Shown here: in pieces, positions 60,038-64,000 of the stretch
Numbering within the stretch: position 1 is the stretch's first letter
How the letters are laid out: every line of letters begins with the position of its first letter
Assembly: GCF_018614415.1 (NCBI RefSeq)
Contig: NZ_JAGGOO010000007.1
Span: forward strand, 51,926 to 115,925
Source of the DNA: Streptomyces sp. ISL-12
Lineage (GTDB): Bacteria > Actinomycetota > Actinomycetes > Streptomycetales > Streptomycetaceae
Direction: 5' to 3'
DNA length: 64,000 nucleotides
Notes under the pieces: model-generated
Told to the model about the DNA's origin: nothing
The model's database searches: none
What the model saw: only the letters and a program-made list of their open reading frames with translations
Position numbers and translations under genes: made by a program

Positions 60038-60726
60038 ACGACCCGCTCCATGTCCCGGGACTTCCCGTCCCGTACGACGACCTCGCGGTCCGACCAGGCG
60101 GCCACCCGCGCCTCGTGCGTGACCAGCACGACGGCGGCGTTGGTGGACCGGGCGGCCTCGGTGAGCAGCTCCATCACGCGCTCGCCGTTGAGGGAGTCCA
60201 GGGCGCCGGTGGGCTCGTCGGCGAAGAGCACGCGCGGGCCGGTGACCAGCGACCGCGCCACGGCGACCCGCTGCCCCTGCCCGCCGGAGACCTCGCCGGG
60301 CCGCTTCTTGGCGAGGTCGTCGACCTCCAGGCGTTCCATCCAGCCGAGCGCGGTCCGCTCGGCCTCCTTGCGGGACGTGCCGTTCAGCCGCAGCGGCAGG
60401 GCCACGTTCTCCACACAGGTCAGCTCCGGCACGAGCTGGCCGAACTGGAACACGAACCCGAACTCGGTGCGCCGCAGGGCGCTGCGCCGGGCGTCGTTCA
60501 TGGCGGACAGTTCGCGCCCGTTGTAGGTGATCGTGCCGGAGTCGGGCGGGACGATGCCGGCCAGGCAGTGCAGCAGTGTGGACTTGCCGGAGCCGGAGGG
60601 CCCCATCACGGCGACGACCTCGCCGGGGTGGATGGAGAACCCGGCACCGTCGAGGGCGAGGGTCGGGCCGTAGGCCTTGCGCAGGTCCCGCGCGGTGAGC
60701 AGGGAACCGGGGGGAGGGGTCGTCAC
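60034..60726 (-). CDS. ABC transporter ATP-binding protein (MacB/LolD type)
   Basis: The 230-residue ATPase has Walker A MGPSGSGKSTLLHC (near residue 45), a Q-loop in FGFVFQFGQLVPELT, signature VSGGQGQRVAVARSL, Walker B RVLFADEPTGALDS and H-loop LVTHEARVAAW. It energises the FtsX-type permease encoded next. Start GTG 60726 overlaps the PadR stop (GTGA); upstream in-frame starts run into padR and are shadows. Confidence 0.95.
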   Translation of the reverse strand: MTTPPPGSLLTARDLRKAYGPTLALDGAGFSIHPGEVVAVMGPSGSGKSTLLHCLAGIVPPDSGTITYNGRELSAMNDARRSALRRTEFGFVFQFGQLVPELTCVENVALPLRLNGTSRKEAERTALGWMERLEVDDLAKKRPGEVSGGQGQRVAVARSLVTGPRVLFADEPTGALDSLNGERVMELLTEAARSTNAAVVLVTHEARVAAWSDREVVVRDGKSRDMERVV

Positions 60727-61247
60727 GAGGTCACCGCCGCACGGAGCTTGTCGAGGCGCGCCGCGGTGAGCTCCAGCCACCGCAGGTCGGCTTCCAGGTG
60801 GAAGAGGGCGTGGTCGCAGATGAGCTGGTCGGCGAGGTCGCCCTTGCGCTTGCGGTCGGTGAGGACGCGCATGTGGCGCAGGTGCTCGGCGCGCTGCTCG
60901 TCGAGGATGTCGGCGGCGTCGCGGTGCGTGAGCAGGGCGAGGACGACCTTGGTGTACAGCGTCGACTGGAGGTACGGCTCCGGTTTCTCCGGCGTCGCCA
61001 GCCACCGCTCCACGTCGGTGATGCCGGCGTCGGTGATCGCGTACCGCTTGCGCTCCGGGCCGCCGCCGGCCTCGATGCCGTCGACCTCCACGAGGCCGTT
61101 CTTCAGCAGGCGGGACATCGTCGAATAGACCTGGCCGTAGTGGAGCGGCCGGTCCTGACCGAACTTCTCGTCGAAGGCCCGCTTCAGGTCGTAACCGTGG
61201 CGGGGCCCGGACTCCAGGAGACCGAGCAGAGTGTGACCGATGGACAT
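60723..61247 (-). CDS. PadR-family transcriptional regulator
   Basis: The 174-residue protein has a winged helix of PadR type (MSIGHTLLGLLESGPRHGYD, HYGQVYSTMSRLLKNGLVEV, RKRYAITDAG) and a helical C-terminal dimerisation domain. It is probably the repressor of the padR-ABC operon. Start ATG 61247 is likely leaderless: TAGAGT (61257-61252 on the minus strand) fits a -10 just upstream, and no good ribosome site is seen. A GTG-type longer start to 61289 is unlikely. Confidence 0.9.
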   Translation of the reverse strand: MSIGHTLLGLLESGPRHGYDLKRAFDEKFGQDRPLHYGQVYSTMSRLLKNGLVEVDGIEAGGGPERKRYAITDAGITDVERWLATPEKPEPYLQSTLYTKVVLALLTHRDAADILDEQRAEHLRHMRVLTDRKRKGDLADQLICDHALFHLEADLRWLELTAARLDKLRAAVTS

Positions 61248-61662
61248 GCCGCGCACTCTACACACGGTGTATACCTGGCGTGTATACATGCTGTGTCCAG
61301 TTGGTGAGGACGGGCTCCGCGTCGCAGGTCGCGGGGTGTTGTCACGGTTCTGTCACCGCTCCCGGGGCCCCGCTCGCCGGCGCTCGGGGGAAGGGCCGGG
61401 ATGGCGGCGGCGGGGGTTCGGCATCTCGGACGCGTCGACGGCGGCATAGGTGGCATACGTGTCCATTCCGCTCTGCCGTGGCAACCCTCGGCCCCTCCCG
61501 TACGTCGGTTCCAAAGGGCAGGGGTGCTGATTCTCACGTCCCCAAAAGGCTGGATCGGCGACTCTTTGTCACACCTGGCGGTGCTAGCTTCTTACGCTGA
61601 CCTGCTGACGGAACCTGTGTGTCTTGTGAGCACACACGAACGAAGCGGAGCGGAACGGGCCC
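61248..61662. other. Intergenic region between padR and the PBP gene
   Basis: No gene is convincing. The left end holds GTATAC repeats (61267-61287). The right end holds a possible TTGTCA hexamer (61568) and an inverted repeat TGTGT/ACACA around 61616-61635 in the PBP leader. A 106-codon plus-strand frame (61280-61600) has no domain and crosses the promoter; I left it out. Confidence 0.5.
61267..61287. promoter_or_regulatory. Candidate PadR operator
   Basis: GTGTATAC occurs at 61267-61274 and 61280-61287 (period 13), each containing the palindrome GTATAC. It lies 20-40 bases upstream of the padR start. PadR proteins often bind such A/T-centred palindromes and repress their own operon. Confidence 0.55.
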
Positions 61663-63960
61663 ATGGGACGAGCGGAAGAGAGAAGAGCGCGGCAGCGTGG
61701 CGGACGCCGCGCGGCGCCCAAGCGCCGCCGTCCACCGGCCGCGAACGGCAAGGGACGGATACGCCGGCTCTTCACCTGGAAGAAGATCCTCGGGACCTTC
61801 CTCGGGCTCTGCCTGCTCGGCATGGGCGCCTTCGTCGTGCTGTACATGATGATCCAGATACCCGAGGGCAACGCCGACGCGACGCTGCAGAGCAACGTCT
61901 ACAAGTACGGCGACGGCACGGTCATGACCCGCAGCGGCGAGCGCAACCGTGAGATCGTCGACCTCTCCAAGGTGCCCAAGGACGTCCAGCACGCCTTCGT
62001 CGCCGCCGAGAACAAGACCTTCTACGACGACTCCGGCGTCGACCTCAGGGGCACCGCCCGCGGCCTGCTCAACACCCTCTCCGGCAAGGGCGCGCAGGGC
62101 GGCTCGACCATCACCCAGCAGTACGTCAAGAACTACTACCTCACCCAGGACCAGACCGTCACGCGCAAGCTGAAGGAACTGGTCATCTCCCTCAAGCTGG
62201 ACCAGCAGAAGTCCAAGGACTACATCCTCGCCGGCTACCTGAACACCAGCTACTACGGCCGCGGCGCCTACGGCATCCAGGCCGCCGCCCAGGCCTACTA
62301 CCGCGTCGACGCCGAGGAGCTGACGGTCGAGCAGGGCGCCTACCTCGCCGCGCTGCTCCAGGCGCCCAGCCAGTACGACTGGGCGGTCGCCACCGAGACC
62401 GGCAAGAAGCTGGCCAAGCAGCGCTGGAACTACGTCCTGGACAAGATGGTCGAGCAGGACTGGCTGAGCACCTCCGACCGGCAGGCCGCCAAGTTCCAGA
62501 TCCCCGAGGAGCCCAAGGGCGTCGAGGGCATGCAGGGCCAGAACGGCTACCTGGTGGACGCGGCCAACGACGCGCTGGAGGACCAGCTCGTCGCCGCCGG
62601 CACCGCCGAGGACAAGGAGCAGGCCGCCGCGATGGTCGAGGCCGGCGGCTGGACCGTCACCCTCAACATCGACAAGAAGAAGCAGGCGGCGCTGGAGAAG
62701 TCCGTCGAGGAGCAGCTGACCAGCAAGCTCGACGCCGACGAACGCGACGTCGACGCCGACGTCCAGGCGGGCGCCGTCTCCGTCGACCCGAAGACCGGCG
62801 GGGTCGTGGCGATGTACGGCGGCGTGGACTACCTCAAGCACTACGTCAACAACGCCACCCGCAAGGACTACCAGCCCGCCTCCACCTTCAAGCCGGTCAT
62901 CCTCGCCGCCGCCGTGGACCAGGACGCCGAGACCCAGGACGGCGTGCCGATCACGGCCAACACGGTCTACGACGGCACCAGCAAGCGCCAGGTCGAGCAG
63001 AACGGCACCAAGGTCGGCTTCGCGCCCGAGAACGAGGACGACGTCGACTACGGCGACATCTCCGTCCAGACGGCCATGAACAAGTCCGTCAACTCCGTCT
63101 TCGCGCAGATGGGCGTCGACGTCGGCATGGACCAGGTGGTCGACGTCGCCGCCGACCTCGGCATGGACGACGACCTGCAGGCCGTACCGGCCCAGACCCT
63201 GGGCAGTATGGGCGCCAGCCCGCTCCAGATGGCCGGCGTCTACGCCACCCTCGACAACCACGGCAAGAAGGTCACCCCGGCCATCGTGAAGTCGGTCGAG
63301 CACAACTCCCGCGCGGTCGAGTTCCCCGACCCGATCGGCGAGCAGGTCATCAGCCGCGAGGCCGCCGACACGGTGACCAGCGTGCTGACCGGCGTGGTCG
63401 ACGACGGTACGGCCAAGACCTCCGTACGGGACAACCCGATGCGCGACGGCCAGCAGGTGGCCGGCAAGACCGGTACCTCCGACAACAACAAGTCGGCCTG
63501 GTTCACCGGCTTCACCCCCAAGCTGGTCACCTCCGTCGGCCTGTTCGGCGAGGACGCCAAGACCCACGGCCAGGTCGCGATGTACGGCGCGGGCGGCGAG
63601 GACCGCGTCAACGGCGGCGGCTTCCCGGCGCAGATCTGGGCGGCGTACACGTTCGGCGTGATGGACAAGACCAGCAAGTTCGACCTGGACACCAAGCAGG
63701 GCGCGGCGGTCGCGCCCAGCACGTCGGCGCCGCCGACCGAGACGACCTCGTCGCCGCCCGCGGAGGAGACGACCTCGGCTCCGCCCAAGGACGAGGAGAC
63801 GACCTCGGCGCCGCCCACCGACGAGGAGACGACCACCACGCCGCCCCCGGACGACGAGACCACGACGCCCCCGCCGGACGACGAGGAGACCACCACGCCT
63901 CCGCCGACGGACGAGGAGACCGACGAGGAGGACGACGGCTTCCCGGGCGGCGGCTGGTAG
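61663..63960 (+). CDS. Class A penicillin-binding protein (bifunctional transglycosylase/transpeptidase)
   Basis: The 765-residue protein has a basic cytosolic start and one membrane helix (ILGTFLGLCLLGMGAFVVL). The GT51 glycosyltransferase domain has FVAAENKTFYDDSGVD and GGSTITQQYVKNYYL, and is followed by a transpeptidase domain. The transpeptidase triad is intact: STFK (in PASTFKPVIL), SVN and KTGT (AGKTGTSDNN). It builds and cross-links peptidoglycan outside the membrane. The C-terminal ~80 residues are a repetitive Thr/Pro/Glu tail with TSAPP and TTTPPP units, probably a wall-spanning spacer. Start ATG 61663 follows AGCGGAGCGG. Only 40 bases follow to the window end. Confidence 0.95.
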   Translation: MGRAEERRARQRGGRRAAPKRRRPPAANGKGRIRRLFTWKKILGTFLGLCLLGMGAFVVLYMMIQIPEGNADATLQSNVYKYGDGTVMTRSGERNREIVDLSKVPKDVQHAFVAAENKTFYDDSGVDLRGTARGLLNTLSGKGAQGGSTITQQYVKNYYLTQDQTVTRKLKELVISLKLDQQKSKDYILAGYLNTSYYGRGAYGIQAAAQAYYRVDAEELTVEQGAYLAALLQAPSQYDWAVATETGKKLAKQRWNYVLDKMVEQDWLSTSDRQAAKFQIPEEPKGVEGMQGQNGYLVDAANDALEDQLVAAGTAEDKEQAAAMVEAGGWTVTLNIDKKKQAALEKSVEEQLTSKLDADERDVDADVQAGAVSVDPKTGGVVAMYGGVDYLKHYVNNATRKDYQPASTFKPVILAAAVDQDAETQDGVPITANTVYDGTSKRQVEQNGTKVGFAPENEDDVDYGDISVQTAMNKSVNSVFAQMGVDVGMDQVVDVAADLGMDDDLQAVPAQTLGSMGASPLQMAGVYATLDNHGKKVTPAIVKSVEHNSRAVEFPDPIGEQVISREAADTVTSVLTGVVDDGTAKTSVRDNPMRDGQQVAGKTGTSDNNKSAWFTGFTPKLVTSVGLFGEDAKTHGQVAMYGAGGEDRVNGGGFPAQIWAAYTFGVMDKTSKFDLDTKQGAAVAPSTSAPPTETTSSPPAEETTSAPPKDEETTSAPPTDEETTTTPPPDDETTTPPPDDEETTTPPPTDEETDEEDDGFPGGGW

Positions 63961-64000
63961 CCGGCGGACGGACGCGGGACGGAAAAGGGGGAGGGCGCCC

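Noticed and set aside
61534..63567. 677-codon minus-strand ORF opposite the PBP gene
   Set aside because: A Val/Leu/Gly-rich shadow of a clear PBP gene; no motifs.

Overview
The window is 64 kb of very GC-rich actinobacterial chromosome. Several features point to a Streptomyces: strong G/C bias at third codon positions, many GTG and TTG starts, ATGA/GTGA stop-start overlaps, and the gene content (GTP-dependent PEPCK, DasR-type chitinase control, a Tad pilus locus, OxyR-AhpCD). I saw no rRNA or tRNA gene, no CRISPR array, and no complete insertion sequence or prophage.

Layout. 1-7.4 kb: a STAND NTPase/TPR gene cut by the left edge, a thioredoxin-domain (DUF255) protein, a Mut7-C protein, a TetR-type regulator gene broken by one missing base and ending in a 24-bp minisatellite, and hemolysin III. 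7.7-9.6 kb: PEP carboxykinase. 9.8-14.2 kb: a four-gene minus-strand operon coding for a binding protein, TelA, a binding-protein/vWA lipoprotein and a small membrane protein. 14.4-18 kb: a secreted beta-propeller protein, a small helical protein and an AlaA-type aminotransferase. 18-25 kb: a divergent D-amino-acid locus. D-aminoacylase and a PLP-dependent D-amino acid deaminase face a sugar kinase, an IclR regulator, RidA and a GntP-type permease across a repeat-rich control region. 25-30 kb: two poorly known proteins, one with an N-terminus like that of contractile-injection-system cargo, a sigma-factor fragment, a zinc carboxypeptidase and a non-canonical Nramp transporter. 30-35 kb: a SigE-family sigma factor with its probable membrane anti-sigma factor, an unknown membrane protein and a GH18 chitinase with a dre-like operator.

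35.4-47.4 kb is a Tad/Flp pilus locus: a zinc-ribbon protein, CpaB, CpaE, two TadE-like pseudopilins, TadA, TadB, TadC, an embedded two-component system, an Flp-type pilin, TadG, two lipoproteins and an OmpA-domain protein. 47.4-50.3 kb holds DUF192, DinB, F420-dependent oxidoreductase and methyltransferase genes. 50.3-51.3 kb is a long intergenic region with strong hairpins, including a C-rich small-RNA candidate that ends in a classical terminator. After it come a PIN-PhoH ATPase, a secreted lytic transglycosylase, an AI-2E family membrane protein, ahpD-ahpC with divergent oxyR, a PadR-controlled ABC transporter and a class A penicillin-binding protein at the right edge.

How the genes work together. 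The D-amino-acid locus reads as a scavenging pathway: N-acyl-D-amino acid to D-amino acid to keto acid plus ammonia, with RidA clearing the reactive enamine intermediate. OxyR and AhpCD form a peroxide-defence module. Two loci lack an obvious start codon where one is expected (oxyR and the TadG-like gene), and the TetR gene carries a one-base frameshift. These three are the best places to look for either true biology or sequence error.
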